Positions 45,662-54,957 are shown, counted from the stretch's first letter. The stretch: 64,000 bases of DNA from Muribaculaceae bacterium (GCA_017619935.1 JAFZRJ010000026.1:46967-110966); one strand, 5' to 3'. The notes: generated from the letters alone by a model not told the origin. Made by a program: numbers and translations.

Positions 45662-46588
45662 ATGAAGAGATTTTTGCAATTATGCCTGACGATGGCGGTG
45701 GTGATGAGCTGCTTCAGCTGCGCCAACGCCAGCAACAACACGACAGAAGAAGGCACCAACTCGCCAACGGAATCAAAAGCCACCAGCGCTTTTGAGAAAA
45801 AAATCGGCGTCAATCTGCCCGAGTATATGCTTCCCGGTCCCATTGACCCGGTTTGGGGCGAAAATGAAATCATGGTGGTGGCAATGGCTCACATCGGGCC
45901 TTTTTCCAGCCTGGAAGAATTGAAGAAGAGTCCGTTTTTCCCCATTTGGAACTCCTGTTATCCCGGTCTGGACAAGATTAAAGACATTATTGACACCGGC
46001 AAGGGTGATTTGTGGTACATCCGCCCGTTGGGCGAGAACTGCTCGCTAGCCATCAACGAATATAACATGGATATGTTCACAGGCAAGCAAGAAGAAGGCA
46101 GTGGCAAGGTGTATTACCGCACCGAGTCGGCCACTCCCCTACTCCTGCGTATGGATGCCAACGACCCAGGGTCGGTGCAAATCAACGTGGTTGATAACGA
46201 CGGACATTCCTTCGGGTGGATTCCCACCATGGCTCCAGCCGACAATGTGCTGCGTGATGCCACGGCGGTCACCGATGTCACCTATCATCCCATCGACTGG
46301 CTCGTTGATTTCGGCGCCGACTACCTGTGTGACCTTGGCAACAAGAAAGCCACTCTACGGTTTTACGGCGACGGCCAAGTAAGCATCAACGGTCGTCTCG
46401 GGCGATATGTGTCATTTCATCCCCAAAAAGACCAGTCGGGTATAGCACTCTACTATGTTGACGAACAAGGCCGCGAAGGTACGGCCATCCTCACCAAGTT
46501 TGAACAAAGCGACGACGGATTCAACTTCCAGCGTCTGGATGGATATGGGCTGGGTGTGGACGACTTTGTCACATTCCTCAAGCAATGA
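45662..46588 (+). CDS. Lipoprotein of unknown function between the two paralogues
   Basis: The ATG at 45662 gives 308 residues with a lipoprotein signal (lipobox VMSC, Cys near 17) and a Ser/Thr/Asn linker. The mature domain has many aromatic residues and short beta strands (WYIRPLGENCSLAINEYNMDMF; VQINVVDNDGHSFGW) without a motif I know. Its own promoter and close spacing to the gene at 46622 (33 nt) suggest the two are transcribed together. Confidence 0.68.
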   Translation: MKRFLQLCLTMAVVMSCFSCANASNNTTEEGTNSPTESKATSAFEKKIGVNLPEYMLPGPIDPVWGENEIMVVAMAHIGPFSSLEELKKSPFFPIWNSCYPGLDKIKDIIDTGKGDLWYIRPLGENCSLAINEYNMDMFTGKQEEGSGKVYYRTESATPLLLRMDANDPGSVQINVVDNDGHSFGWIPTMAPADNVLRDATAVTDVTYHPIDWLVDFGADYLCDLGNKKATLRFYGDGQVSINGRLGRYVSFHPQKDQSGIALYYVDEQGREGTAILTKFEQSDDGFNFQRLDGYGLGVDDFVTFLKQ

Positions 46589-46621
46589 CATTTATTCTAA
46601 AACTTAAATAACACAACAACT

Positions 46622-47446
46622 ATGACTACTCGCATTTTATCAATCGCATTAGGTTGCGCCATCGCCCTGGGCATGGCAGCACAGAACGATCCATTTCCAT
46701 GGGACTTTCCCCAGAATGTAAAAATTGAAGCTGTACCAGGACAATGGGTGTTAAGTTGCTATACTTTCTATCCAAGCGCGGTAGAAGAAGGTAAAGATTT
46801 GAACGATGAGGTCTTGATTTTCTATAGCACCAAGATGGAGCAAGTGGGCGAAACCACTTCAATCATAGGTGGCACCGAGATGCCCAATGCCCTCATCATT
46901 CCTCTTGATCCAAATGCCAAAGCCAAGAAAGGCGACATCGTCCTCACTTGGTGGCAGGAAGGCAGCGGATTGCAACGCGCCATTGTCACCGATGCCAGCA
47001 ATCCCGCTGAGCCCAAAGTTGACTACCTGGACATGAGCTATGGAACCAAAGAGAATCCTGGATTTGCACAACGCGAAGCCGACCAGCAACTTAAGCCTGG
47101 CAGTTTCGTGGTACTGAAAGACGGTGAATGGGCTCCCGGTGCTCAAGTAGCCGCTTTCGATGGCCGTGAATGGAAAAAAGGCACACTCATCCACGAGCAG
47201 GACGGCAAAGTGCTCGTGATGGGCTGGGCAAGCCATATCTTCGTCTACAACAAAGAAAACTGCAAACTCGTCCCCTTCAAGGAGAAACTGAAAAAAGGTG
47301 ATGCCGTTTATTCAACCTTTGTCGATTCCTATCGTAGCGGATACACCGTTAAGAATGTGGATGAAAAAATCGGTCGCGTTTGGGTTGATAGAGACGGCAG
47401 TGAAGACGTCAAGAGCATTGCCGAAGTTACCAAGGTGCTTCAATAA
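46622..47446 (+). CDS. Secreted paralogue B of the WDFPQN family
   Basis: A 274-residue protein with a plain signal peptide (ending GMAAQ) and no lipobox, so it is likely soluble in the periplasm or secreted, unlike paralogue A. By eye well over half of aligned residues are identical to the product of 44633-45529, from PFPWDFPQNVKIEA to the C-terminal EVTKVL. The paired beta units near the end (GAQVAAFDGREW; GDAVYSTF...GYTVKNV) are retained. This is a recent-looking tandem duplication with changed localisation. Function unknown. Confidence 0.75.
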   Translation: MTTRILSIALGCAIALGMAAQNDPFPWDFPQNVKIEAVPGQWVLSCYTFYPSAVEEGKDLNDEVLIFYSTKMEQVGETTSIIGGTEMPNALIIPLDPNAKAKKGDIVLTWWQEGSGLQRAIVTDASNPAEPKVDYLDMSYGTKENPGFAQREADQQLKPGSFVVLKDGEWAPGAQVAAFDGREWKKGTLIHEQDGKVLVMGWASHIFVYNKENCKLVPFKEKLKKGDAVYSTFVDSYRSGYTVKNVDEKIGRVWVDRDGSEDVKSIAEVTKVLQ

Positions 47447-47538
47447 TTTATTGATTACACATCATTCATCATCAAATAGCCGTCTCGGTTTCGCCGCTCA
47501 TTGATTGGATGGCTTGATGCAAACCGACACCCACGAAC

Positions 47539-48201
47539 ATGAATGTAAGAATTGAAGAAGGTTGGAAACAGGCTTTGAGCCGAGAGTGGGAATCGCCCTA
47601 CTTTGTGGAACTGGCTCGATTTGTTCATGCCGAGTACCGCACCCGACAGGTGTTCCCGCCCGGCAAGCAAATCTTTGCGGCCTTCGACACCACCCCCTTC
47701 CACGACGTGAAAGTGGTGATTCTAGGACAAGACCCCTATCATGGCGACGGGCAAGCCAACGGTTTGTGTTTCAGTGTGAACGACGGCATCCCATTTCCAC
47801 CGTCGTTACTCAACATCTTCAAAGAAGTGCACGACGATACGGGAGCGCCCATCCCACGGAGCGGTGACCTCTCGCGCTGGGCACGACAAGGGGTGCTGCT
47901 GCTCAACGCCACACTCACCGTCGCGGCGCATCAGGCTGGATCACATCAAGGGCATGGCTGGGAACAATTCACCGACGCCGCTATCCGAGCCCTGGCTGAG
48001 CAGCGCGAGCATCTGGTGTTTATCCTTTGGGGTAGTTTTGCCATCAAGAAAGGTGCATTTATCGACCATCAACGGCATTTAGTGCTCACCTCCCCCCACC
48101 CTTCGCCGCTATCGGCTCATCGTGGGTTCTTCGGCAACCACCACTTCTCCCGAGCCAACGCCTACCTCATCGCGCACGGCATTGAACCCATCCAGTGGTG
48201 A
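47539..48201 (+). CDS. ung: Uracil-DNA glycosylase, family 1
   Basis: The 220-residue enzyme removes uracil from DNA. The catalytic Asp is D65 in the GQDPYHG motif (63-69), the uracil-binding LCFSVN follows, and the DNA-intercalating HPSPLSAHRGF loop is near residue 185. Length and motif order are standard. It ends facing truA. Confidence 0.95.
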   Translation: MNVRIEEGWKQALSREWESPYFVELARFVHAEYRTRQVFPPGKQIFAAFDTTPFHDVKVVILGQDPYHGDGQANGLCFSVNDGIPFPPSLLNIFKEVHDDTGAPIPRSGDLSRWARQGVLLLNATLTVAAHQAGSHQGHGWEQFTDAAIRALAEQREHLVFILWGSFAIKKGAFIDHQRHLVLTSPHPSPLSAHRGFFGNHHFSRANAYLIAHGIEPIQW

Positions 48202-48210
48202 CAACAACAC

Positions 48211-48245
48211 ATGCATCCCTCGCCCCATAAAGGTGAGGGATGCAT
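48211..48245. terminator. Hairpin between convergent ung and truA
   Basis: ATGCATCCCTC (48211-48221) pairs perfectly with GAGGGATGCAT (48235-48245). Neither side has a strong T tract, but the position between converging genes suits a two-way terminator. Confidence 0.6.
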
Positions 48246-48264
48246 TATTAATTACTCCACAATT

Positions 48265-49017
48265 TTAGTCGAAAGTCGGATAGGGATAGGTGATGTCCCA
48301 CAAGTACAAGGCATGGCCAGGCATTGAGGTGCCAGCCAAACAACGGTCTTTTTTCTCAATGATGTCACAAAATTGCTGAACAGTGATTTTGTGCCGTCCC
48401 ACATCAATCAACGTACCCACTACCGCACGTACCATGTTGCGCAAAAAGCGGTCGGCAGTGATGGTGAACACCCACTGCTCACCCTCTTTTTCCCATCGGG
48501 CATGAGTCACACGGCAGTTGTTGGTCTTCACATCGGTATGAAGTTTGCTGAATGAAGTAAAATCGGTGTAATTGAGCAGACGCGATGCCGCCTCATTCAT
48601 GAGTTCAAAGTCAAGCCCTGGCCGACAACGCCAACTTAACGGCCAAAGAAACGGCGACTTTTCCTCGTGTATAAAATACTTGTAGGTGCGACTGGTGGCG
48701 TCAAAACGCGCATGCGCCGTGTCGTGCACCGGAACAATGGCATGGATGGCAATGTCGCGTGGCAAAATGCTGTTGAGACTATAGATGAACTTGGGCATGT
48801 CTTCGATGGGGCGGTCCACATCAAAGTGTGCCACCATCATGCGGGCATTCACTCCAGCATCGGTACGACCGGCGCCAGTGACCGACACAGACTGAGACAG
48901 AGGGAGCAACATGCTCATCGCCTCCTCAATGGCTTGTTGCACACTGAGGGCTTGCGGCTGAATCTGCCATCCGCAGAAAGGCGCACCCCTGTAACTCAAC
49001 CGCATGAAATAACGCAT
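48265..49017 (-). CDS. truA: tRNA pseudouridine(38-40) synthase
   Basis: The 250-residue enzyme isomerises uridines in the tRNA anticodon arm. The catalytic Asp is D53 in GAGRTDAGVNA; also visible are FCGWQIQPQ near the start, the RTYKYFI segment, and FLRNMVRAVVGTLIDVG. Length is standard. It lies just downstream of speA on the same strand, with a gap of 58 nt. Confidence 0.95.
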   Translation of the reverse strand: MRYFMRLSYRGAPFCGWQIQPQALSVQQAIEEAMSMLLPLSQSVSVTGAGRTDAGVNARMMVAHFDVDRPIEDMPKFIYSLNSILPRDIAIHAIVPVHDTAHARFDATSRTYKYFIHEEKSPFLWPLSWRCRPGLDFELMNEAASRLLNYTDFTSFSKLHTDVKTNNCRVTHARWEKEGEQWVFTITADRFLRNMVRAVVGTLIDVGRHKITVQQFCDIIEKKDRCLAGTSMPGHALYLWDITYPYPTFD

Positions 49018-49075
49018 GTCCTAAGTAAAGTGTTTCAGATGATCGATGTCCCGCATCACTGTACCATTCACCTTA

Positions 49076-50995
49076 TCAGTCTTTCTCCAGATAGGTGTAA
49101 CCATACAGACCACTGCGGTAATTGCGCACAAACTCGTTGCCCTCTTCGCTGGTGATTTTGCCGGCACGGACACTGTCGCTCACCCATGTTTCCACATTAC
49201 GAACCAACTGCTTGGGCGAGAACTGAACGTAGTCGAGCACCTCGGCCACGCTTTCACCGTCTATTACCTGGTCTATCTCATAGTGGTCTTTATACACATC
49301 GATGTGCACCGCATTGGTGTCGCCAAACAGGTTGTGCATATCACCCAAAATCTCCTGATAGGCTCCCACCAGGAATACCCCCAAGTAATAAGGCTGACCA
49401 GGTTTGAGCTTGTGAACCGGCAATGAGTGGGTGATGCCTTGCGGCGAAATGAAGTTGGCAATCTTGCCGTCGCTGTCACAGGTGATGTCCTGTACGGTGG
49501 CATAGCGGTCGGGCTGCTCGTTAAGCCGTTGCAATGGCACTACAGGGAACACTTGGTCGATGGCCCACGAGTCGGGCAAAGACTGGAACAGGGAGAAATT
49601 ACAGAAATATTTTTCGGGCAACATCTTGGACACGGCCCGCAATTCTTCGGGGGCATGCTTGATGTTCTCGGCGATGGCATTTACATCACGAGCCACACTC
49701 CAGAACAGTTTCTCCACCATGGCACGAGTACGCAAGTCAATCAGGCCCAAGCTGAAGCGGTCCAGTGCCTCATCACGGATTTGAAGGGCGTCGTGCCAGT
49801 CTTCAAGTAAACGCGCCTTGTTGATCTTGTCCCAAATTTCGTAGAGGTCACGCACCAGTTCGTCATCATCTTCGGTAACTTTGTCCTCGTCTTCGTTCCA
49901 CTGGGGCAATCCCGCTGTTTCCAGCACATTCATCACCAGCACACTGTGATGCGCGGTTAATGAGCGTCCGCTCTCATTGATGATGTTGGGATGTGGTATC
50001 TCGTTCTTGTTACTGGCGTCCACAAAAGTATAGACCGCGTCATTGACATACTCCTGAATGCTGTAATTCATCGAGTAGCCGCTGGCACTGTTGCGCGTGC
50101 CGTCATAATCCACGCCCAGACCTCCTCCGATATCAACAAACTCGGGCTGGAATCCCATTTTGCACAACTGCACATAGAATTGCGAAGCCTCACGCAGGGC
50201 ATTCTTGATGCGGCGTATTTTAGTCACTTGACTGCCAATGTGATAATGAGTGAGTTTGAGACAATCGACCATGTCGTAATCCTTCAAGAAATCCAGTGCT
50301 GTGAACAATTCACTCGTGTTCAGTCCGAATTTGCTGCGGTCACCGCCACTTTCTTCCCACTTGCCACTACCGCTGCTCGACAACTTGATGCGGACTCCTA
50401 TGTTGGGGCGAATACCCATACGTTTCGCAACGTCACTGATGAGTTTCAACTCATTGAGTTTCTCCACCACCAGGAAAATGCGTCTGCCCATTTTCTGCGC
50501 CAGAAGAGCCAGTTCGACATAGCCCACATCCTTGTAGCCGTTACAAATAATGATGGAATTGGGGCTGATGTCGGGCACATTGATGGCGAGCACAGCATGC
50601 AGTTCGGGCTTTGACCCTGCCTCCAAACCGATGTTGAACTTCTTGCCGTGACTGACAATCTCTTCCACCACTTGCCGCATCTGATTCACCTTGATGGGGT
50701 AAATGACGAAATTCTGGCCAGTATATTCATATTCCTTCGCAGCCTTTTTGAAACAGCTGGAAATTTTCTCGATACGATTGTCCAGTATATCTGGAAAACG
50801 CAACAAGGTGGGAGCGGTGATATTGCGTGAACGCAGTTCATCCATCACATCCACGAGGTCAACCGACACGCACGACTGCTTGGGTGTAACGGTGATGTGC
50901 CCTTGCTCGTTGATGGAGAAATACTTCAGGCCCCAACCTTTGATGTTGTAGAGTTCGGCGCTGTCTTCAATGCGCCACTTGTTTATTCCAGTCAC
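49076..50995 (-). CDS. speA: Biosynthetic arginine decarboxylase
   Basis: The 639-residue PLP enzyme converts arginine to agmatine, the substrate of AguA. Motifs: the PLP Lys in YPIKVNQMRQVV near residue 100, the GLEAGSKPEL segment, HYHIGSQ near 245, DIGGGLGVDYDGT near 285, and the C-terminal YLGVFLVGAYQEILGDMHNLFGD region with the decarboxylase YQ pair. The start is GTG; no in-frame ATG gives a better end. It shows the long SpeA form rather than the short AdiA-like form. Confidence 0.94.
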   Translation of the reverse strand: MTGINKWRIEDSAELYNIKGWGLKYFSINEQGHITVTPKQSCVSVDLVDVMDELRSRNITAPTLLRFPDILDNRIEKISSCFKKAAKEYEYTGQNFVIYPIKVNQMRQVVEEIVSHGKKFNIGLEAGSKPELHAVLAINVPDISPNSIIICNGYKDVGYVELALLAQKMGRRIFLVVEKLNELKLISDVAKRMGIRPNIGVRIKLSSSGSGKWEESGGDRSKFGLNTSELFTALDFLKDYDMVDCLKLTHYHIGSQVTKIRRIKNALREASQFYVQLCKMGFQPEFVDIGGGLGVDYDGTRNSASGYSMNYSIQEYVNDAVYTFVDASNKNEIPHPNIINESGRSLTAHHSVLVMNVLETAGLPQWNEDEDKVTEDDDELVRDLYEIWDKINKARLLEDWHDALQIRDEALDRFSLGLIDLRTRAMVEKLFWSVARDVNAIAENIKHAPEELRAVSKMLPEKYFCNFSLFQSLPDSWAIDQVFPVVPLQRLNEQPDRYATVQDITCDSDGKIANFISPQGITHSLPVHKLKPGQPYYLGVFLVGAYQEILGDMHNLFGDTNAVHIDVYKDHYEIDQVIDGESVAEVLDYVQFSPKQLVRNVETWVSDSVRAGKITSEEGNEFVRNYRSGLYGYTYLEKD

Positions 50996-51033
50996 GACAG
51001 TATGATTGATTTATGGTTCAACAAAATAGTTTG

Positions 51034-51041
51034 CAAAAATA
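51034..51041 (-). promoter_or_regulatory. -7 box of the speA promoter
   Basis: Minus-strand TATTTTTG (51041 to 51034) lies about 40 nt before the GTG. The 120-nt gap also holds a TTTAGGC/GCCTAAA palindrome (51079-51094) that may end the TerB-like gene's transcript. Confidence 0.4.
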
Positions 51042-51117
51042 GCCATTTTTTTAATATAGTGCACAAGGCAACCCTTATTTTAGGCTTGCCTAAAGGCTGT
51101 GGACTCTTTCGCGCTTC

Positions 51118-51489
51118 TTAGTACAGCGCGGCTTTCCACGCTTCGAAAGCTTCTTGCTCGGCCTTGCAGTCTTCACCATCGGCCTTCACAATATCGTCGA
51201 TGAAAGAGCATAGGGTGAGCTTGACGATGCCGGCCTCACGAGGCGTCATGGTTTCCAGCACCTGACGAGTGTCACCAACCACCTCTTCAAGCGTAATATT
51301 TCGGTGTTCAATGTCGCCAATGATGGCCTCCACCTCTTCTTTTGTTCCACCAGCCTGCTCCAGCTGCTCCATATATACCTGAATGAAGGCCTTTTCACGC
51401 TCGCTGTAGTCGCCGTCAACCTTTGCGAAATAGAGACCCGTTTTGGCAACCAATCTGATTACTTGTTCCAGTACATTTACATTTTCCAT
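51118..51489 (-). CDS. TerB-like domain protein
   Basis: A 123-residue acidic helical protein with the TerB/DjlA-like pattern: LVAKTGLYFAKVDGDYSEREKAFI near the N-terminus (the D-G-x-x-S/D-x-x-E core) and a second half with IDDIVKADGEDCKAEQEAF. TerB-fold proteins bind metals or act as membrane-linked scaffolds; tellurite resistance itself cannot be inferred. It begins 15 nt after the Gln/Pro-rich gene and is the last of the gmd-led operon. Confidence 0.72.
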   Translation of the reverse strand: MENVNVLEQVIRLVAKTGLYFAKVDGDYSEREKAFIQVYMEQLEQAGGTKEEVEAIIGDIEHRNITLEEVVGDTRQVLETMTPREAGIVKLTLCSFIDDIVKADGEDCKAEQEAFEAWKAALY

Positions 51490-51504
51490 AACAAATCTCC
51501 TTTC

Positions 51505-52032
51505 TTATTTACTGAATCTTTTCAACACAAAGGCCGCAAGCGCGCCCATGCCAATTACCTTGAGGATGCTGGTCAAGCCTCCGCCAAACAGTCCTCCACC
51601 ACCTTGCTGCTCGGTTTCCTGCTGTTGAGGTATGGTTTGCTGCTCAGGCTCGGGATAGTTCTGCTGCGGATACTGTTGCGGGTACTGCTGCGGTGTAGTT
51701 TGTTGCGGATACTGCTGAGGGTATTGCTGCGGATACTGCTGAGGTGACGTCTGTTGTGGATACTGCTGGTAAGGCTGTTGGTTACTGGTGTAACCGCCCT
51801 TGCTCCGACCACTGTTACGGCCTATGCCCATCTGACGTTCAAGGTCTTCAATGCTGATATCGCTTCCAGCAGGAGCGTTAGTGCCTCCTTGCTGGGTTGA
51901 GCGACGCTCAATCTCATTGAGCGTTTCGCCCGTACTTGACTGGCCACGGCGTCCTAATTGCTCCAGCACGTCGCCCAAGCCACCGCCGCCACCCTGCTGT
52001 GCCGAACGGATAATACTTTCTAAGAGTCCCAT
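51505..52032 (-). CDS. Gln/Pro/Tyr-repeat protein with C-terminal hydrophobic anchor
   Basis: The 175-residue protein starts MGLLESIIRSAQQGGGGGLGDVL, which resembles the YidB/DUF937 start, then has a polar region, a low-complexity stretch at about 85-141 built of QQYPQ-type pentads, a GGGGLFGGG hinge, and one hydrophobic helix (151-170) followed by KRFSK. It looks like a membrane-tethered, disordered, possibly self-associating protein. It is 14 nt after fcl and 15 nt before the TerB-like gene, so it is in the GDP-fucose operon. Function unknown. Confidence 0.68.
   Translation of the reverse strand: MGLLESIIRSAQQGGGGGLGDVLEQLGRRGQSSTGETLNEIERRSTQQGGTNAPAGSDISIEDLERQMGIGRNSGRSKGGYTSNQQPYQQYPQQTSPQQYPQQYPQQYPQQTTPQQYPQQYPQQNYPEPEQQTIPQQQETEQQGGGGLFGGGLTSILKVIGMGALAAFVLKRFSK
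51650..51780 (-). repeat. Degenerate 15-bp repeats coding for QQYPQ pentads
   Basis: About nine imperfect copies of a 15-bp unit (plus-strand GGATACTGCTGAGGG-like) code for the Tyr-Pro-Gln-Gln region of the preceding entry. Copy number is likely variable between strains. Confidence 0.7.
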
Positions 52033-52046
52033 AATATGATTTGTTT

Positions 52047-53120
52047 TTAAAGGTTTTTCAAATACCAGTCATAAAGAGATGGCACACCATCTTCAATCTC
52101 CATGCGATGATGCCAACCCAGGTGATGCAGCTTACTCACGTCGGTGAGTTTGCGCAACGTACCGTCGGGTTTCTTAGCGTCCCATTCAATGGAACCACCA
52201 TAGCCCACCGTCTGCTTGACCAACTCAGCGAGTTGTTTAATGGTGATTTCCTTGCCGCTGCCGATGTTGATGTGGCAATTCCGCACCTCGGCATCATCAC
52301 CTCGCACATCATCAAAATTGATGTGTTCCAAGCAATAGACACTGGCGTCGGCCATGTCTTCGCTCCACAAGAACTCACGAATGGGTGCTCCGGTGCCCCA
52401 TAGTTTCAACGCCTCCCTCGTAATGCCATACTTATTCAACAAGGCGACAATCTCGGTCTCTCCGGCAGTGCCGTCAACACCTTCCACCGGACGCGCATCG
52501 AGGTCACGCCTCAATCCGTTCCAGTCTTTCTCGTTGAGCAATCGTGCAAGGTGCATCTTGCGTATCATGGCGGGCATCACATGGCTGGTCTCCAAGTTGA
52601 AGTTGTCACGTGGCCCGTACAGATTGGTAGGCATCACGGCTATATAGTTGGTGCCATACTGAAGATTGAAGCTCTCGCACATTTTCAAGCCCGCAATCTT
52701 GGCGATGGCATAAGGCTCGTTGGTATATTCCAGTGGCGATGTCAGCAGAGCCAACTCTGGAATGGGTTGAGGGGCTTCACGCGGGTAAATGCAAGTGCTG
52801 CCCAAGAACAGCAATTTCTTCACGCCATGCCGCCAGCTCTCCCCTATCACGTTTTGCTGAATCTGCAAGTTTTGGTAGATAAAGTCGGCGCGATATTTCA
52901 GGTTGGCCATGATTCCACCAACATGGGCAGCCGCCAAGACTACATATTCAGGCTTTTCCTGATCAAAAAAATTCCGCACAGCCACCGCGTCCATCAAGTC
53001 CAGTTCGGCATGAGTACGCCCCACAAGATTTGTGTAGCCTTTTTGCTGAAGGTTGTTCCAAATGGCCGAACCCACCAGCCCGCGATGACCCGCCACATAT
53101 ATTTTACTGTTTTTTTCCAC
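52047..53120 (-). CDS. fcl: GDP-L-fucose synthase
   Basis: A 357-residue epimerase/reductase that makes GDP-L-fucose from GDP-4-keto-6-deoxymannose with NADPH. Marks: GHRGLVGSAIW near residue 11, LGSTCIYP near 107, and the catalytic Tyr-x3-Lys in PYAIAKIAG near 136. An insertion around residues 200-235 makes it longer than the E. coli enzyme (about 321), as is usual for Bacteroidetes. The start is GTG, 2 nt after the gmd stop; no in-frame ATG lies nearby. Confidence 0.93.
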   Translation of the reverse strand: MEKNSKIYVAGHRGLVGSAIWNNLQQKGYTNLVGRTHAELDLMDAVAVRNFFDQEKPEYVVLAAAHVGGIMANLKYRADFIYQNLQIQQNVIGESWRHGVKKLLFLGSTCIYPREAPQPIPELALLTSPLEYTNEPYAIAKIAGLKMCESFNLQYGTNYIAVMPTNLYGPRDNFNLETSHVMPAMIRKMHLARLLNEKDWNGLRRDLDARPVEGVDGTAGETEIVALLNKYGITREALKLWGTGAPIREFLWSEDMADASVYCLEHINFDDVRGDDAEVRNCHINIGSGKEITIKQLAELVKQTVGYGGSIEWDAKKPDGTLRKLTDVSKLHHLGWHHRMEIEDGVPSLYDWYLKNL

Positions 53121-53122
53121 TG

Positions 53123-54196
53123 CTATACATTTTTGAGGTCATGTTCCACCATGAGTCGAACCAACTGGTCAAAACTGGTCTTGCGGGGATTCCATCCCAA
53201 TTTCTCCTTGGCTTTGGTCGGGTCGCCCAACAACTGTTCCACTTCGGCAGGACGGAAATATTTGGAATCCACCTCCACCAGCACCTTGCCTGTCGCCTTG
53301 TCCACACCTTGTTCGGCAAGGCCTTCGCCACGCCATTCCAGTTCTATGCCGGCATAATGAAACGCCAGTGTGCAGAACTCACGCACGGTGTGGTATTCAC
53401 CGGTCGCGATTACATAGTCGTCAGGTTCAGGCTGCTGCATGATGAGCCACATGCATTCCACGTAGTCGCGGGCATAGCCCCAGTCGCGACGCGCATTCAA
53501 GTTACCCAAATAGAGTTTGTCCTGCTTGCCTTGTGCAATGCGAGCCGCCGCCATGGTTATCTTGCGTGTGACAAAAGTCTCACCTCGCCGCTCACTCTCG
53601 TGATTGAACAGGATGCCGTTCACACAATACATCCCGTAACTCTCGCGATAGTTTTTCATAATCCAGAACGCATAAAGTTTAGCCACTCCATAAGGACTGC
53701 GTGGATAGAACGGCGTGGTCTCCCGCTGTGGCACTTCCTGCACCTTGCCATAGAGTTCGCTGGTGCTGGCCTGGTAAATCTTGGTCACGTCAGCCCGGCC
53801 GGCTATGCGCACGCTCTCAATCAAGCGCAATGCGCCGTTGGCATCCACGTCGGCGGTGTACTCGGGTACGTCAAACGACACTTTCACATGGCTCTGTGCC
53901 GCAAGATTATAGATTTCATCGGGCTTGATCTGCTCAATGATGCGAATGAGCGAACTGGAGTCGGTCATATCTGCGTAATGCAGGTTGATGAGACGGCTTC
54001 GCTTCATGTCACGCACCCACTCATCAAGGTACAAATGCTCGATGCGGGCAGTATTGAAACTACTGCTACGACGCAACGTGCCATGCACTTCATAACCCTT
54101 TTCCAGCAAGAACTCAGCCAGATAACTGCCATCTTGACCGGTGATGCCTGTGATTAGCGCCACCTTTTTCTTATTCTCATTCATAAGTTTTTTCAT
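53123..54196 (-). CDS. gmd: GDP-mannose 4,6-dehydratase
   Basis: The 357-residue enzyme converts GDP-mannose to GDP-4-keto-6-deoxymannose. It shows the NAD(P) motif [13 protein letters not shown] near residue 16, [15 protein letters not shown] near 42, the NLAAQSHV segment, and the Tyr-x3-Lys in [11 protein letters not shown]. With fcl it supplies GDP-fucose for surface glycans or glycoproteins. First gene of a four-gene minus-strand operon. A start 12 nt later (MNENKKK) is possible. Confidence 0.94.
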   Translation of the reverse strand: MKKLMNENKKKVALITGITGQDGSYLAEFLLEKGYEVHGTLRRSSSFNTARIEHLYLDEWVRDMKRSRLINLHYADMTDSSSLIRIIEQIKPDEIYNLAAQSHVKVSFDVPEYTADVDANGALRLIESVRIAGRADVTKIYQASTSELYGKVQEVPQRETTPFYPRSPYGVAKLYAFWIMKNYRESYGMYCVNGILFNHESERRGETFVTRKITMAAARIAQGKQDKLYLGNLNARRDWGYARDYVECMWLIMQQPEPDDYVIATGEYHTVREFCTLAFHYAGIELEWRGEGLAEQGVDKATGKVLVEVDSKYFRPAEVEQLLGDPTKAKEKLGWNPRKTSFDQLVRLMVEHDLKNV

Positions 54197-54210
54197 TATT
54201 TAATGCGGTG

Positions 54211-54241
54211 CAAAGATAATGATTCTTGGCTGCAACTCAAA
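54211..54241 (-). promoter_or_regulatory. Promoter of the gmd operon
   Basis: On the minus strand TTTG (54241-54238), a 19-nt spacer and TATCTTTG (54218-54211) form a strong match. The leader to the ATG at 54196 would be only about 10 nt. Confidence 0.68.
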
Positions 54242-54314
54242 ATATCTGCCCATTTTTTGCCCCCAACCGAATAATTTTCAAGCGTTCCGGTACGTTATTC
54301 TAAAAAACATCAAC

Positions 54315-54863
54315 ATGGCAAAGACAATTGAAAAATGGGAAACCCTTGAGAGTCGTTACATCATTCAACGACCATGGCTCACGGCGCGCGTCGATAAAGT
54401 GCGCCTACCCAATGGTGTTATCAATCCCGAGCATTATGTGCTGGAATATCCCGACTGGGTGAATGTCACCGCTATCACTGCCGACGGTGACTTCATCATG
54501 GTGCGGCAGTATCGACATGCCATGGATGAGGTGATGGTGGAATTATGCGCCGGGATGTGCGAAGAGGGTGAAACACCTGAGCAAAGCGCCCGTCGCGAAC
54601 TGCTTGAAGAAACAGGCTATGGCGGCGGGACATGGCGCGAATTTATGACCATCGGGCAGAATCCCAGCATTTGCGACAACATCACCCATTGTTTCCTCGC
54701 CGAAGGTGTGGAGCGTGTCGCCGACCAGCATCTTGACGAGAGCGAAGACATCGAAGTGCTGAGACTCTCAAGAGATGAAGTCCACGCCATTCTGCGCGAC
54801 AACCGCATGCTGCAAGCCCTCATGGCTGCTCCGCTATGGCGTTATTTTGCCGAACACAAATGA
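54315..54863 (+). CDS. Nudix hydrolase, ADP-ribose pyrophosphatase type
   Basis: The ATG at 54315 gives 182 residues. The Nudix box spans about 80-102 (G-x5-E-x7-REL-x-EE-x-GY, with GMCEEGETPE and ARRELLEETGY). The preceding VRQYRHAMDEVMVELCAG segment is that of ADP-ribose/NDP-sugar pyrophosphatases. It should cleave a nucleoside diphosphate linked to another group; the exact substrate is open. It is divergent from gmd, which could hint at NDP-sugar turnover. Confidence 0.86.
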   Translation: MAKTIEKWETLESRYIIQRPWLTARVDKVRLPNGVINPEHYVLEYPDWVNVTAITADGDFIMVRQYRHAMDEVMVELCAGMCEEGETPEQSARRELLEETGYGGGTWREFMTIGQNPSICDNITHCFLAEGVERVADQHLDESEDIEVLRLSRDEVHAILRDNRMLQALMAAPLWRYFAEHK

Positions 54864-54886
54864 GATTAACCAAGTCCCGATAAACG

Positions 54887-54928
54887 AGAACCAAGACACT
54901 GGCTCAAACGAGCGAATGTCTTGGTTCT
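54887..54928. terminator. Perfect hairpin between the Nudix gene and arcA
   Basis: AGAACCAAGACA (54887-54898) pairs exactly with TGTCTTGGTTCT (54917-54928), with an inner GCTC/GAGC stem. It lies between convergent genes and can serve both strands. Confidence 0.65.
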
Positions 54929-54957
54929 GTGTTCTATGATACTCTGCGATATCGCGA

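Noticed and set aside
51118-51489. Tellurite resistance determinant
   Set aside because: Only a TerB-like fold is present, without terC, terD or other ter genes.
51650-51780. Short 15-bp repeats as a regulatory or CRISPR array
   Set aside because: They code for QQYPQ pentads in frame within a gene that is in an operon.
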